64,000 nucleotides of DNA from Rhizobium sp. NXC24. GTDB taxonomy: Bacteria > Pseudomonadota > Alphaproteobacteria > Rhizobiales > Rhizobiaceae. Within the stretch, counting starts at the first letter, position 1, and every line of letters begins with the position of its first letter. Shown here in pieces: positions 18,508-27,056 of this stretch. Position numbers and translations under genes: made by a program. The stretch lies in contig NZ_CP024314.1 in the NCBI RefSeq assembly GCF_002944315.1, positions 434,001 to 498,000 of the forward strand, written 5' to 3'. The notes beneath the pieces were generated by a model, which had not been told where the DNA came from, did not search any database, and worked only from the letters and a program-made list of their open reading frames with translations.

Positions 18508-18529
18508 GGTTCGATCCTCATCAAGGCGG
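18508..18529 (+). repeat. Dispersed 22-nt motif, copy 3 of 5
   Basis: Begins GGTTCGATCCTC and ends ATCAAGGCGG, preceded by GGGTCGAC. Copy 4 at 23,889 is preceded by GGGTCGGC, so similarity between the two extends to the left. It lies 80 bp before the Phd/VapC pair. Confidence 0.45.
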
Positions 18530-18558
18530 GCATTGCTTCGCAGCAAACAATAACCTAT

Positions 18559-18578
18559 ATGTAGGCATGTTCCTACAT
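18559..18578 (+). promoter_or_regulatory. Operator-like palindrome of the Phd/VapC operon
   Basis: ATGTAGG, six bases, then CCTACAT, ending 10 bp before the antitoxin start codon. Phd-type antitoxins bind such short palindromes over their own promoter. Binding here would cover the -10 region and ribosome site. Confidence 0.65.
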
Positions 18579-18588
18579 GGAGGCTACT

Positions 18589-18843
18589 ATGAGCATCACG
18601 AGTTTATCTAGCCGGGAGTTGAACCAGGACGTGAGTAGGGCAAAGAAGGCTGCCAATAAAGGGCCTGTAGTTATCACAGATCGCGGGAAGCCGTCGCATG
18701 TGTTGATGACCTACAGCGAGTTCGAGCGCCTGACCGGCAAGCGCCGCAATCTTGTCGATGCTCTTTCAATGCCCGGTTTGTCAGCCATCGATTTCGATCC
18801 ACCCCGAGCCGAAATTGCACCTCGCGGAGTCGATCTGTCTTGA
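18589..18843 (+). CDS. Phd/YefM-type antitoxin
   Basis: An 84-residue antitoxin of the Phd/YefM fold, seen from SSRELNQDVSRAKKAANKGP and VVITDRGKPSHVLMTYSEFE. The C-terminal part (SAIDFDPPRAEIAP) is the toxin-binding tail. ATG 18589 is preferred over 18577 because GGAGG lies five bases before it. It neutralises the VapC toxin whose TTG start overlaps its stop (TTGA). The palindrome at 18,559-18,578 is its likely operator. Confidence 0.9.
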   Translation: MSITSLSSRELNQDVSRAKKAANKGPVVITDRGKPSHVLMTYSEFERLTGKRRNLVDALSMPGLSAIDFDPPRAEIAPRGVDLS

Positions 18844-19262
18844 AGTATCTGCTGGATACAAACGTCCTCTCCGAGCTGCGTAAAGTCGGCGACGGTAAAG
18901 CTGACCCGAATGTGACGAAGTGGGTCGGTGCTCAGGATTCCAGCGACCTATTCATTTCCGCGATTACGATTCTGGAACTTGAGCGCGGGATATTAAGCAT
19001 CCAGCGGCGAGACGCTTCCCAAGGTACTCGCCTGCGGGCATGGATGGACAGCCGTGTCCGCCCTGAGTTCGCGGAGCGAGTTCTGTCAATCGATGACGCG
19101 ATAGCAACACGTTGTGCCCACTTACATATTCCTGATCGCCGCAACGAAGCCGATGCCTTGATAGCGGCTACCGCGCTGGTTCACGGTTTAACTGTGGTCA
19201 CACGGAATGTTCAAGATTTCGACGGCACCGGCGCGATCGTCGTCGATCCATGGCGCGAATGA
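18840..19262 (+). CDS. VapC-type PIN-domain toxin
   Basis: A 140-residue PIN-domain ribonuclease toxin. The acidic metal-binding residues are visible: Asp in LLDTNVLSEL, Glu in ITILELERG, Asp in RNEADALIAATA, and the final TRNVQDFDG. It starts at TTG 18840, overlapping the antitoxin stop by four bases, and so depends on translation of the antitoxin. Such toxins cleave tRNA or rRNA. Intact by length and motifs. Confidence 0.92.
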   Translation: MKYLLDTNVLSELRKVGDGKADPNVTKWVGAQDSSDLFISAITILELERGILSIQRRDASQGTRLRAWMDSRVRPEFAERVLSIDDAIATRCAHLHIPDRRNEADALIAATALVHGLTVVTRNVQDFDGTGAIVVDPWRE

Positions 19263-19774
19263 CCGGGCGCGTGGGTACTTTCGAGCCGCTCTCTTTTTCG
19301 GGAACTCCTGGGATCGCCTCAGCCACTTTGCCAGGATCGTAAGGGTCGAAGATTCGTTTCCCCTTCAAGAGCAAAAACGGTCTAACCTTTCAGTGCGGCG
19401 GAAAATGAAAGGTATGAAGGCAAGGTCCGAAAACTAGACCAACCGGGCGCGGCAAGCTTTGCCGCTCCAATGCTCAGCGCCGTGAAAGGACGGGATTGCG
19501 CGTGCTGCCGTCATCCGAAGACGCCGCGCGGCACGCAGGCGATGGGAATGAGGTTAGATCCAATGCGAGCGAACCCAACTTCTACCACGATCGGCGATTC
19601 GCTCCCATCGATCCTGAGGAATTACTTGGCAATGAGCGGAGCCGGCTTTCCTTGTCACAGAGATATGTCGACCGCCACAGGGATTTGGAATATTTTCGGC
19701 ATAATGGGGGCATCATCGTTCGGCGGTTGCGCCCCGCAACGCCGACGTCACTAATCTTCTAATCAGGATCTGTC
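19263..19774. other. Gene-free stretch
   Basis: 512 bp between vapC and a small secreted protein gene. One frame (about 19,560-19,760) reads like a gene fragment (ELLGNERSRLSLSQRYVDRH) but has no start, ribosome site or family I recognise. Confidence 0.4.
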
Positions 19775-20272
19775 ATGAAACATACGCTTTTGGTCGCGGC
19801 CCTCGCGATCTCCTTTCCGATGTTTGCTCATGCCGAGACGCTGCAGTTTCCAAGTGAAGAGCCGATAGCTGAGGTGTCTATCCCGCACAGCTGGGGACCG
19901 AAGGAAACTGAAACCGGAATTGATGCAACCTCGCCAGATTCCGCCATCTATTTTTCGATCGATATTGCAGACGATGCAACCATGGACAAGACGGTCGACA
20001 ACGCCGTCGGTTTCCTCGTCAAGAATGGCGTGAATATCGATGCGAAGAGCAAGCATGAGTTTCCTGACACGACCCTAAACGGCATGAAGCTCGGCCATCT
20101 CGAGTGGGACGGCACCGATAAGGACGGCCCGGTGCATGTGCAACTCGCATTTGCGCAGCCGTCCGAACACAAGATGCTGGTCATCACCTATTGGGGCTCG
20201 ACGGAAGACGAGGCCAAGCATGATGACGCGGTTAGTGGGATTATCTCGTCCCTGAAGCCGATCAACGACTGA
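19775..20272 (+). CDS. Secreted hypothetical protein
   Basis: A 165-residue protein with a Sec signal (KHTLLVAALAISFPMFAHA, cut near residue 20). The mature part is a small alpha/beta domain with strands such as AEVSIPHSWGPKET and HMLVITYWGST-like segments. It resembles the broad group of periplasmic proteins handling stress or lipoprotein-like functions, but no family can be named firmly. A strong hairpin follows its stop at 20,281-20,308, suggesting a single-gene transcript or attenuation before the next secreted-protein gene. Confidence 0.75.
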   Translation: MKHTLLVAALAISFPMFAHAETLQFPSEEPIAEVSIPHSWGPKETETGIDATSPDSAIYFSIDIADDATMDKTVDNAVGFLVKNGVNIDAKSKHEFPDTTLNGMKLGHLEWDGTDKDGPVHVQLAFAQPSEHKMLVITYWGSTEDEAKHDDAVSGIISSLKPIND

Positions 20273-20280
20273 TCATGGAT

Positions 20281-20308
20281 CGGGGCGCCGGCGGAGGCCG
20301 GCGCCCCG
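20281..20308 (+). terminator. GC-rich hairpin after the secreted-protein gene
   Basis: A perfect 12-bp stem (CGGGGCGCCGGC and GCCGGCGCCCCG) with a GGAG loop begins 9 bp after the stop codon. No T-run follows, so it may stabilise the 3' end or act as a weak terminator. Confidence 0.6.
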
Positions 20309-20346
20309 AGTACAATCAAACCGCTCCCCGACCTCGAGAGGGCAAG

Positions 20347-20772
20347 ATGCGCACGACCCTTATCATCGTGTTTCTCGCAGCAATCTCCGGCGCTGCCTGC
20401 TTTTCATCCGCAACGGCGGCAGACCATTACTCAGCAAGCAGCAACACTGCCATGAGCATTACCGGCGACGTCGATATGGATGATGACGGGATCACCTTCG
20501 AGAACGGCAAGGAGCTTACCTTTTCGGATTTGATCGCAGGCAATTTGGTAGTCGATGGCAAGCGCGTGCCGGGATCGGTTTACCGGGTCGCGCAGCCGCT
20601 TGATCCGGAATTGAAGAACGGCAACCGTCTCTGCGGCGCAGGCAAGGTCACCTATCTCGCCACGTGGAGCGACGGCGACGGCTCCACGGCGATCGCGGTG
20701 TTCACCGGTTCGAGGCCACCGCTAAGCGACGACGAGAGCTGTGCCACCTACAGCTACGAAGACCAGGAGTAA
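20347..20772 (+). CDS. Secreted hypothetical protein
   Basis: A 141-residue protein with an N-terminal signal (TLIIVFLAAISGAACFSSATA, cut near residue 24). The mature part is acidic (GDVDMDDDGITFENGKELTF) and contains two Cys likely to form a disulfide. GAGAGGG precedes ATG 20347; a longer frame starts inside the hairpin region and is not favoured. Function unknown. It follows another secreted-protein gene on the same strand. Confidence 0.7.
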   Translation: MRTTLIIVFLAAISGAACFSSATAADHYSASSNTAMSITGDVDMDDDGITFENGKELTFSDLIAGNLVVDGKRVPGSVYRVAQPLDPELKNGNRLCGAGKVTYLATWSDGDGSTAIAVFTGSRPPLSDDESCATYSYEDQE

Positions 20773-21079
20773 GATTTTCGCTCGCACGCAAGGACTCGAT
20801 TTCAACCCCGCGATTGGTAGAAGCCTGCAAAGAGTGACTGGAGGTTAACGGCAGGGCAGGTCGAGAGGCCCTCTGCCTCTTAGGTCGCTCTTTGGCGACT
20901 TTGATGATTGTCCGTGACGAGAAGGCTCGAGTTCCGGAGAGAGGCTAAGAGTGGCCGCATAGCTAGAATGCTGTAACAAAGTCAGGTTCACGGCTTCGCC
21001 AATCGACGCCTTTCTCAAGGCTAAGAATTGTGATACAAATCCTCAGATAATAGATCTGATCCTCCGAGTTTTTGTATCA
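20773..21079. other. Gene-free stretch
   Basis: 307 bp before the AbiEi gene. No gene or repeat recognised. The last 60 bp are AT-richer (GATAATAGATCTGATCC) and probably hold the promoter of the AbiE locus. Confidence 0.4.
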
Positions 21080-21697
21080 ATGCACGGTTCCGTCACCCAA
21101 CGTCAAATCGCTCGAACCGTGCTAGTTGAGCGCGGCATAGCACGCCTGGCGGAGCTGCGGAACGCAGGCGTGACGGCGGCCACCATGAGCCGAATGGAAC
21201 GGGATGGCGAGGTGATGCGGCTTTCCCGCGGCCTTTATCAACTTGCCGATGCGGAGCTCGACACTAACCATAGTCTGGCAGAGGCTACCAAGCGCGCTCC
21301 GAAAGCTGTTATCTGCCTTGTTTCGGCCCTCGCCTTCCACGGCCTGACGGACCAGCTTCCAAGACACGTATGGATCGCCATAGGCCGCAGGGATTGGGCT
21401 CCGAAACCGGATGGCGCACCCATTCGCGTCGCGCGCTTCACGGAAAACCTGCTCAACGAAGGTATCGAAACCCACACCGTCGAGGGGGTTCCTGTAAAGA
21501 TCTTCGGAGTTGCCAAGACAATTGCCGATTGCTTCCGCTATCGCAACAAGATCGGTCTCTCGGTGGCGATAGAAGGGTTGCAGGAGGCACTGCGGCAACG
21601 TAAGGCCACCCCTGGTGAGATCGCTGACCAGGCCGAGCGCGGTGGCGTCGGCACGGTGATCAAGCCGTATGTTGAGGCACTGACCGCCAATGGCTAA
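21080..21697 (+). CDS. AbiEi-family antitoxin
   Basis: A 205-residue antitoxin of the type IV AbiE system. The N-terminal winged helix (QRQIARTVLVERGIARLAEL, GEVMRLSRGLYQLAD) binds DNA and represses the operon; the C-terminal domain (APKAVICLVSALAFHGLTDQ and the AKTIADCFRYRNK stretch) antagonises the toxin. It looks complete. The toxin reading frame begins eight bases before its stop but is broken, so this antitoxin now stands without a working partner. Confidence 0.88.
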   Translation: MHGSVTQRQIARTVLVERGIARLAELRNAGVTAATMSRMERDGEVMRLSRGLYQLADAELDTNHSLAEATKRAPKAVICLVSALAFHGLTDQLPRHVWIAIGRRDWAPKPDGAPIRVARFTENLLNEGIETHTVEGVPVKIFGVAKTIADCFRYRNKIGLSVAIEGLQEALRQRKATPGEIADQAERGGVGTVIKPYVEALTANG

Positions 21698-21788
21698 AGA
21701 AATCAGAAATCTCGGCGCCTCGGTGCGCGCCCGCCTGTTGCAACTCGCCAAAGCAAGTGGGCAAACCTTCGACCTGGTTCTGATATAG
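21690..21788 (+). pseudogene. AbiEii toxin, 5' fragment
   Basis: Thirty-two codons (MAKEIRNLGASVRARLLQL, then AKASGQTFDLVLI) identical in style to the start of AbiEii/AbiGii nucleotidyltransferase toxins, ending in a premature TAG at the point where TRYALERLL-like sequence would follow. It overlaps the antitoxin gene by eight bases. The matching 3' fragment lies at 23,583-23,810, beyond an IS element. Confidence 0.82.
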
Positions 21789-21849
21789 CGCGGCGATCTG
21801 GGAGGAACTTCGTATTGCCGCACTTAACGATGCTCCCCGAGATTGGCAC

Positions 21850-23517
21850 GTTGCCTCATTCATTTTGCTCCCAGGTTGGAGCGAAGGAGGCCGGGCGCGG
21901 AGATGGCAGGGGTTTCGCAGCGCCTGGCCTCCTTCGCGAGCGCCACGGCGCCTCAGTGCGGCCTTGCGATCTGCTGGATCGATGGCTCCTTGTTCAAGGT
22001 GCCAAACAGCAACGCGTCCGCCTGTTCGCTACGCCAGACCTTCAGCCGACGCTGAAGTGTTCGAAGCAGTTTGTCGGGGTAATCGCCGGGATACTCGGCC
22101 TGCAGTCGTGACAGAAGTTCACTGCCGGTTCGCCATGGTTCGGCTTCGAACCAATTTCGCAAGTCGGTAGTCGCCTTAACGAGAGGGTCAGGACGCCGCC
22201 GTCCTCTTTTGGCTTTCGCAATCGGGCGATCCGTCGGCCGGGTAGCTCCGTCCTTCCAGGCAGTCCGCAAACTCGCCAGGAAAAGGTCGATCGGCTGAGT
22301 TTCCCCGTCAGTGCGCATGGCCGGCGGCGTGTCGGCAAGCGCAGCGAGTCGCTCCTGTAGGGCGCGAATATCGCGTAATAGCAGGACAGGATCGAGCCCG
22401 GCGTAGACTTCCTGCAGACGGGAGCGGACTGCATCTGACGTGCGAGCGTCGGCAACCAGACGCTGATGCGGCGTGGCTGGCGGACTATACGTCTTGCGCA
22501 CACGAGCGCCGTCGCGCTGCTTCGCGATTAATTTGAATGATGGCTGAAAGAAGTTCACGAACAGCCGCGCTGATCGGTAGAGCTTCGCTAGCAGCGTGGC
22601 GGCCTCCAGTCCCTCGAACCGACGATATCCGACCATCCTGCGCACCACGGCACCATTCTTCTGCTCGACAAAGGCCTGGTCGTTCTTGCGGTAGGGGCGG
22701 CAGCGCGTGAAGACGATGTTGGCCGCGTCACAATAGGCCTTCAGCGTCTCGTTCATGAAGACGGTGTCGTTGTCCGTATCCAGGCCGAGAAGCGCGAAGG
22801 GCAGCTGCCTGCGCAATTCTGTGAGAACACTGCTCAACAGTGTCTGTTCGCGAACCAGCAGCGGCGCACATTCCGTCCAGCCAGTCGCGATGTCGGTGAG
22901 CACAAGGGTTTGGATGAAGCTGCCGCGAGCCGAAGGGCCGCAATGGGCGACGAGATCCGCCTCAACGAAGCCTGGCGCCGGATTGTCCCAATCCGCCGAC
23001 GTTCTAATGGGAATGCTCCGTCGCAGGGCGTGCGCCGCGGGCCGCCGTCGAGGACGTCCCAAGCCCTCTCGGATCGGTCCCAGCGTCCTGTCGATCGTGG
23101 CCGCGCTCATCGCCAGCAATTTGCCACGGATCTCAGGCGCGAGGTTAAAATGACCGTGGCGTTCCATCGCCTCGACAAGAACGGGCAGCAACGCCTTCAG
23201 TCGCTTCCCGCAGACCCGGTCAGACGCCTCCCACAGCAATATGAGCGCATTGCGTTCCGCTTCATCATAAACCCGCGGCCGCGCTCGCCGACCTGTAGGC
23301 TCTCTCTCGTGGCGCCGCAGCAGCCGCATCGCGTGCTTGCGGTGAAAGCCCGTGATGACGACGAACTCATCCAGAATTCTCGCCTTCTCCGCTCGTGTCG
23401 AAGCACGATAGCGCTCCGAAACCGCCGCCGTCAGTTCTTTCCTTGTCGCCATGCTCAGCTGTCCCATAGTCGCCCCTGTTGATACCCCTCGGTAGGGAGC
23501 AAATTATGTGAGGCAAC
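21850..23517 (-). mobile_element. IS element of the IS1202/ISNCY-like integrase type
   Basis: A 1,668-bp element with imperfect terminal inverted repeats of about 23 bp: the left end starts GTTGCCTCATTCATTTTGCT, the right end (complement) GTTGCCTCACATAATTTGCT. One transposase gene fills it. No target duplication is visible in the flanks, which suggests a deletion after insertion. The element separates the first 32 and last 75 codons of an AbiEii toxin gene whose middle is gone. Confidence 0.85.
21953..23467 (-). CDS. DDE integrase-type transposase
   Basis: A 504-residue transposase. An N-terminal helix-turn-helix region (KARILDEFVVITGFHRKHAM) is followed by an rve-type catalytic core with the DDE residues visible in FVEADLVAHCG, LLGLDTDNDTVFMNE and KNDQAFVEQKNG. 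The C-terminus (LLSRLQAEYPGDYPDKLLRT) is characteristic of this ISNCY-like group. AGGGGCGACT precedes the ATG. The frame is intact, so the element could still be active. Confidence 0.9.
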   Translation of the reverse strand: MGQLSMATRKELTAAVSERYRASTRAEKARILDEFVVITGFHRKHAMRLLRRHEREPTGRRARPRVYDEAERNALILLWEASDRVCGKRLKALLPVLVEAMERHGHFNLAPEIRGKLLAMSAATIDRTLGPIREGLGRPRRRPAAHALRRSIPIRTSADWDNPAPGFVEADLVAHCGPSARGSFIQTLVLTDIATGWTECAPLLVREQTLLSSVLTELRRQLPFALLGLDTDNDTVFMNETLKAYCDAANIVFTRCRPYRKNDQAFVEQKNGAVVRRMVGYRRFEGLEAATLLAKLYRSARLFVNFFQPSFKLIAKQRDGARVRKTYSPPATPHQRLVADARTSDAVRSRLQEVYAGLDPVLLLRDIRALQERLAALADTPPAMRTDGETQPIDLFLASLRTAWKDGATRPTDRPIAKAKRGRRRPDPLVKATTDLRNWFEAEPWRTGSELLSRLQAEYPGDYPDKLLRTLQRRLKVWRSEQADALLFGTLNKEPSIQQIARPH

Positions 23518-23582
23518 GGTTGAATATTCAGGAACAGTTTCGACGAGGCAATGCGGGGTCAATTCCTCGATTCGCTTGACAA

Positions 23583-23810
23583 TTGGCGCGTGCAATCACA
23601 GCAACTTTCGAGCGGCGCGACACTCCGATCCCCACTGAGGTACCAGACGCGCTAACGGACGCCTTTGCGAAGGACGAGGAAAAGCAACGGCAATGGCACG
23701 CATTCGCTGAAAGCGTTGCACACGAACCCGGCAAGCTGACGGACGTCATCGCGGAGATTGCCACGTTCCTGATGCCGCACGCTGTTGCGGCTGCGAGGCT
23801 GGGCAAATGA
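23583..23810 (+). pseudogene. AbiEii toxin, 3' fragment
   Basis: Seventy-five codons matching the C-terminus of AbiEii toxins (LARAITATFERRDTPIP, ALTDAFAKDEEKQRQWHAF). The catalytic nucleotidyltransferase core is absent, and an in-frame TGA lies just upstream. It is the distal end of the gene begun at 21,690. About 200 central codons were lost around the IS insertion. Confidence 0.75.
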
Positions 23811-23888
23811 ACGGGTTTGGTCACCACCATCCGGCTATGGAGCGATGACAAATCGATTGCGCTGACGGAAGTAAATGATGGGGTCGGC

Positions 23889-23910
23889 GGTTCGTATCGC
23901 TTCAAGGCGG
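23889..23910 (+). repeat. Dispersed 22-nt motif, copy 4 of 5
   Basis: Begins GGTTCGTATCGC and ends TTCAAGGCGG, preceded by GGGTCGGC and followed by GAAAGCATCG, both partly shared with copy 3. Located between the AbiEii relic and the duplicated kinase block. Confidence 0.45.
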
Positions 23911-24110
23911 GAAAGCATCGTCCGATGCAGTGCTAGAGGCAGATCGTGACCAACGCTCAGTGGGCGCTCCGCGTCCTCAAGGCGGCCACTACGATGTCAG
24001 GTTCATCATTCTTAGAACTGCCGGTCGGCTATCAAACCGACAACGCCGCCAGTGAGCCGCACGGCAGCTGGCGTCTTTCACTCAATAATCAGTTGCTTCC
24101 CTCCCGGGCT

Positions 24111-24620
24111 TCAGGTGAGCCTAGCGAGGATATCGTCGACGACACCTGGGACGGTATTCGCCGTGTCGATATCTATGCCGGCAGGAAGATACTCCCGGCT
24201 GCGATGGTAGCGAAGTACCCGGGCCCGCTCGGCAGGCTCGAAGCCCGGCTCATCCGGCCGCCCATCCAGTCGTCGGTTCAACGTCTCAACGTCGATGTCG
24301 AGCACGAAAACCTTATCGAACAGGTCCAGGAATTTGGGGAAATTGCGCGAACCGCCACAAAAGAAGGTGGCAGGATGGGTGGTGTCGGCAGCAATAGCCC
24401 GGACCTTGTCGACAGGCCAGATCCAGTGCGCGTATCCCCAAGCGATGCGGTCTGCGCCTTCGGGTGGTCCTGCGAGCACCTGGCCTGTCTCGGGGTCACC
24501 GAGATAGGCCAAAACGCGATCACCATGGACGACATGGTAGCCCCGCCGCTCCAGTTCGGTAGCGACAGACGTCTTTCCAGTACCCGAGCCGCCTTCGATT
24601 AGATAGTTCTTGATGCCCAT
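24111..24620 (-). CDS. P-loop nucleotide kinase-like protein, copy B
   Basis: A 169-residue paralogue of the protein at 15,449-15,958, differing at only about 20 positions. Walker A GGSGTGKTS and all the other landmarks are retained. AAGG lies six bases before ATG 24620, a better ribosome site than in copy A. Both copies are open, so both may be functional. Substrate unknown. Confidence 0.82.
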   Translation of the reverse strand: MGIKNYLIEGGSGTGKTSVATELERRGYHVVHGDRVLAYLGDPETGQVLAGPPEGADRIAWGYAHWIWPVDKVRAIAADTTHPATFFCGGSRNFPKFLDLFDKVFVLDIDVETLNRRLDGRPDEPGFEPAERARVLRYHRSREYLPAGIDIDTANTVPGVVDDILARLT

Positions 24621-24830
24621 AGGCACCTTTTATCACGGTCTTCAATCCGGTGAGAAGACACTCGGCCTGGGCGTGCTCAGCCAACGAGCTCACCTGATCA
24701 AGGTCAGCATTCGGTACATTTCGATTAAGGGTGAATGTCTGGCGGGGACGCGCGCCCCTCCGGCCACATAAGGCCGAAGGGGTCACTTCCCAAGGCAGAT
24801 GTTCCCTCGATGCGAGTTTTCCGAGTCGCG

Positions 24831-25334
24831 CTACTCGCCTATGCTGGAAAGCAATTCGTCGAGTTGCTCCAACTGCTCCGGCAATGCGGCCGCAGAGGCC
24901 TGTAGTGCTTCCTTAAGCGCCTCCTTGGATGGATATACGTCGTAGAAATTCAGTAGTGTCCTCCCGCCTTGGTCCTCGAAGGTAACGGTCGTGATCGCGC
25001 CCTCTTCGCCCTCGTCGTTGGTCCAGAGGATGCGCTCGTTTGGCACCACCTCGAGATACTTGCCAAAGAAGGCCATGGTGTCCGAACCGCCGGCGCCGAA
25101 TTCCAGCCGATATTTGCCGCCGGTACGGACGTCCATATCGCACGATAAAAGCGAAATGCCTGACACCGATTTTGGTACCCACCAGCGCTGAAACAGCTTG
25201 GGCTGGCTCCATGCCCTGTAAACCGTGCTCGTTGGCGCATTGAATGTCCGCGTTACGACGAGTTCGAGATCCCCTCTGCACTCGACTGACGTGCGGTTCT
25301 GCGCACCACCTGCATTGTTAACTTCCTGAGTCAT
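24831..25334 (-). CDS. SRPBCC/AHSA1-domain protein, copy B
   Basis: A 167-residue paralogue of the protein at 16,177-16,644. It shares the fold landmarks (TRTFNAPTSTVYRAWSQPKL, GGKYRLEFGAGGSD) but has a 12-residue longer N-terminus (GGAQNRTSVECRGDLE). GGAGG lies upstream of ATG 25334. Unlike copy A it has no intact ArsR gene in front, so it should have escaped that control. It now follows a frameshifted SMP-30 gene by 20 bp on the same strand. Confidence 0.88.
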   Translation of the reverse strand: MTQEVNNAGGAQNRTSVECRGDLELVVTRTFNAPTSTVYRAWSQPKLFQRWWVPKSVSGISLLSCDMDVRTGGKYRLEFGAGGSDTMAFFGKYLEVVPNERILWTNDEGEEGAITTVTFEDQGGRTLLNFYDVYPSKEALKEALQASAAALPEQLEQLDELLSSIGE

Positions 25335-25354
25335 CGCTTCCCTCCTGTTCCATC

Positions 25355-26153
25355 TCAATTAAATGGCCAGCCTGCTCCGGTAACGCTGACGTCGACCGAA
25401 ACGATTTGGCCGGTGCCGGCCATCTCACTCATCTTGTCCATGCCCGAACCATTGCGCGGTGGTGATGAAGAGGGTCGAGCGATCATCGCCACCGAGCATG
25501 CAGGCGAAAGCGCCGCGATCTACCTTGACCTCGTCCAGCATTTCGCCGCCTTCTCGTACCCTGCGACAGCAGGCGTTGGGGACATCCGCATACCAGAGGG
25601 CTCCCTGGCTATCGAAACATATCTCGTCTGGCGGCCCGGGAATCTCTGCCCAAATCCGTCGGTTGGAAAGCCGGCCGTCATTTGCCACATCGAAAGCAGT
25701 CAGCCGCTTGGCCCAGCTTTCCGCGCAGACCAGGGTGCGGCCGTCGGCAGTTAGCGCCATCCCGTTCGGGAACTGAAATACCTCCGCCTGCTTCTCAACG
25801 CTGCCATCCGGCAGGATCAGCATAATCGCTGGTCCATTGACATAGATCCTGCCTGCAGCGTCGATGACGATTTCGTTCCATGCGCCCGGCCCAAGCGTGG
25901 CGAATTCCTTCAAGACCTTGCCGTCGAAACACATGAGTGATGACGATCCGGACTGGACCACGAACAGATCGCTCTTCGGGCTGAAATCGAACGACAACAG
26001 TGGAGCGTTCGCCGGAAGGACGAGCCGGGATTGATTTGCCTCTTCAAGGACCCGGATCTCGCCACTCGTCCAATCGGCAAACCAGAGTTCGCCTCGATGC
26101 CAACGAGGACATTCGACAAGTCCTCTACCATTCAACAATATACCTGCGGACAT
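25355..26153 (-). pseudogene. SMP-30/gluconolactonase-like hydrolase, frameshifted near its end
   Basis: A six-bladed beta-propeller of the SMP-30/gluconolactonase/LRE family, which hydrolyses sugar lactones with a bound divalent metal. The opening GRGLVECPRWHRGELWFADW with the metal-binding Glu, the PNGMALTADGRTLVCAESW motif and PPDEICFDSQGALWYADVPN with its metal-binding residues are all present. After AQWFG the frame is lost by one extra base near 25,440. The normal tail (MDKMSEMAGTGQIVSVDVSV) continues in the next frame to 25,355. The loss of 28 end residues may or may not inactivate it, and a sequencing error is possible. Confidence 0.8.
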
Positions 26154-26478
26154 ATTCCTCTCCTTGCTCCACCTGCACAGGACGTACGACCTTCGATCGC
26201 GCCGACAATGTGGGGTAAATATTTTGGCCCCGCCGGACGCAAGCCTCCGACGTCAGCGCTAGCCGCTTGGTTGGCGGCGTCCATTCCGGCTATTGGCTGG
26301 TCCCGAAACCATCGAGGTGATTGCGCTTCCGCCCGATCATCCGGCGGCCTCCCATCTGGCGCGCCGACGGTCCGGAACATATGCCTCGCCTTACTTGAGC
26401 AAGCCGCGCAAGTTGCCCTTTTCCCACGAGGATGAAATGAGCCAAATTAAGACCATCGCCGACTCGCGGATTGAGCTC

Positions 26479-26695
26479 ATGAACACAGATGCATTCTTCA
26501 CCAAAATCCGGACCTACACCCATCTGTCAGAGAAAGCCGAGCTGGCCTGGTCGCCGCTCCTGCGGTCTAGACAGTATCGCAAGGAGGAGCCCTTCATTCG
26601 AGCGGGCGACGTGCCGACGACCTGCCTTCGTCGTCGAAGGCCTGCTGTGTCAGCGCTATGTCGGCCGCGACGGCGACATGATCATTAGCGGAAAG
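26479..26695 (+). pseudogene. Crp/Fnr-family regulator, 5' fragment
   Basis: The first 70 or so codons of a Crp/Fnr regulator (MNTDAFFTKIRTYTHLSEKA, RSRQYRKEEPFIRAGD), the start of the cyclic-nucleotide-binding-like barrel. A frameshift near 26,615 moves the continuation (AFVVEGLLCQRYVGRDGDMI) to another frame. Similarity then stops at 26,695, where an IS21 relic begins. The DNA-binding domain is missing. Confidence 0.72.
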
Positions 26696-26696
26696 A

Positions 26697-27056
26697 CAGA
26701 GGAACGAATATGCCGCGGCCCGCCTTCTGCTGCTCAACCCGCCAGTCACGGGCGAACGCGGCGACCCGACCATAAGAGCCGGTAAAGCCTAGAGCCGTCA
26801 GATCGGCATGAAGCTACTTCAGCGTTCGGCGCTGCTTGCGCGTCCTCCCGGCCTCGGTCTTCAGCCAGCCAGCAAGTTTGTCGGCGAGGGGGTCAAGCTT
26901 GCTCGGTCGTTCCGGTACCGTGAACTTCGGCTCGATCGTGCCAGCGCTCAGATAGTTCGCGATCGTATTGCGCGACAATCCGGTTCGTCGGCTGATCTCG
27001 CGTACCGACAACTTCTCACGCAGCGCCATCCGACGGATGATGTTTAAAAGTCCCAT
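26697..27056 (-). pseudogene. istA: IS21-family IstA transposase fragment
   Basis: N-terminal third of an IstA transposase (MGLLNIIRRMALREKLSVRE, the helix-turn-helix ISRRTGLSRNTIANYL, then DPLADKLAGWLKTEAG). A nonsense TAG follows TLK, after which LHADLTALGFTGSYGRVAAF continues to about 26,697 before joining the Crp fragment. The catalytic core and istB are absent. The insertion or a later deletion truncated the regulator next to it. Confidence 0.8.

Larger units (their letters stand above)
24000..25360. repeat. Duplicated kinase-SRPBCC block, copy B
   Basis: Second copy of the block at 15,395. It carries about 57 extra bases beside the kinase 3' end (24,053-24,109) and a longer SRPBCC N-terminus. 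It keeps only the last eight or so codons of the ArsR gene (EMEQEGSDD against EMKREGSDD in copy A), now read through without a stop. The rest of arsR is replaced by an SMP-30 gene. Confidence 0.85.

Noticed and set aside
21953..22503. Antisense and overlapping open frames within the IS transposase
   Set aside because: They have no ribosome sites or family resemblance and follow the codon pattern of the transposase in other frames.
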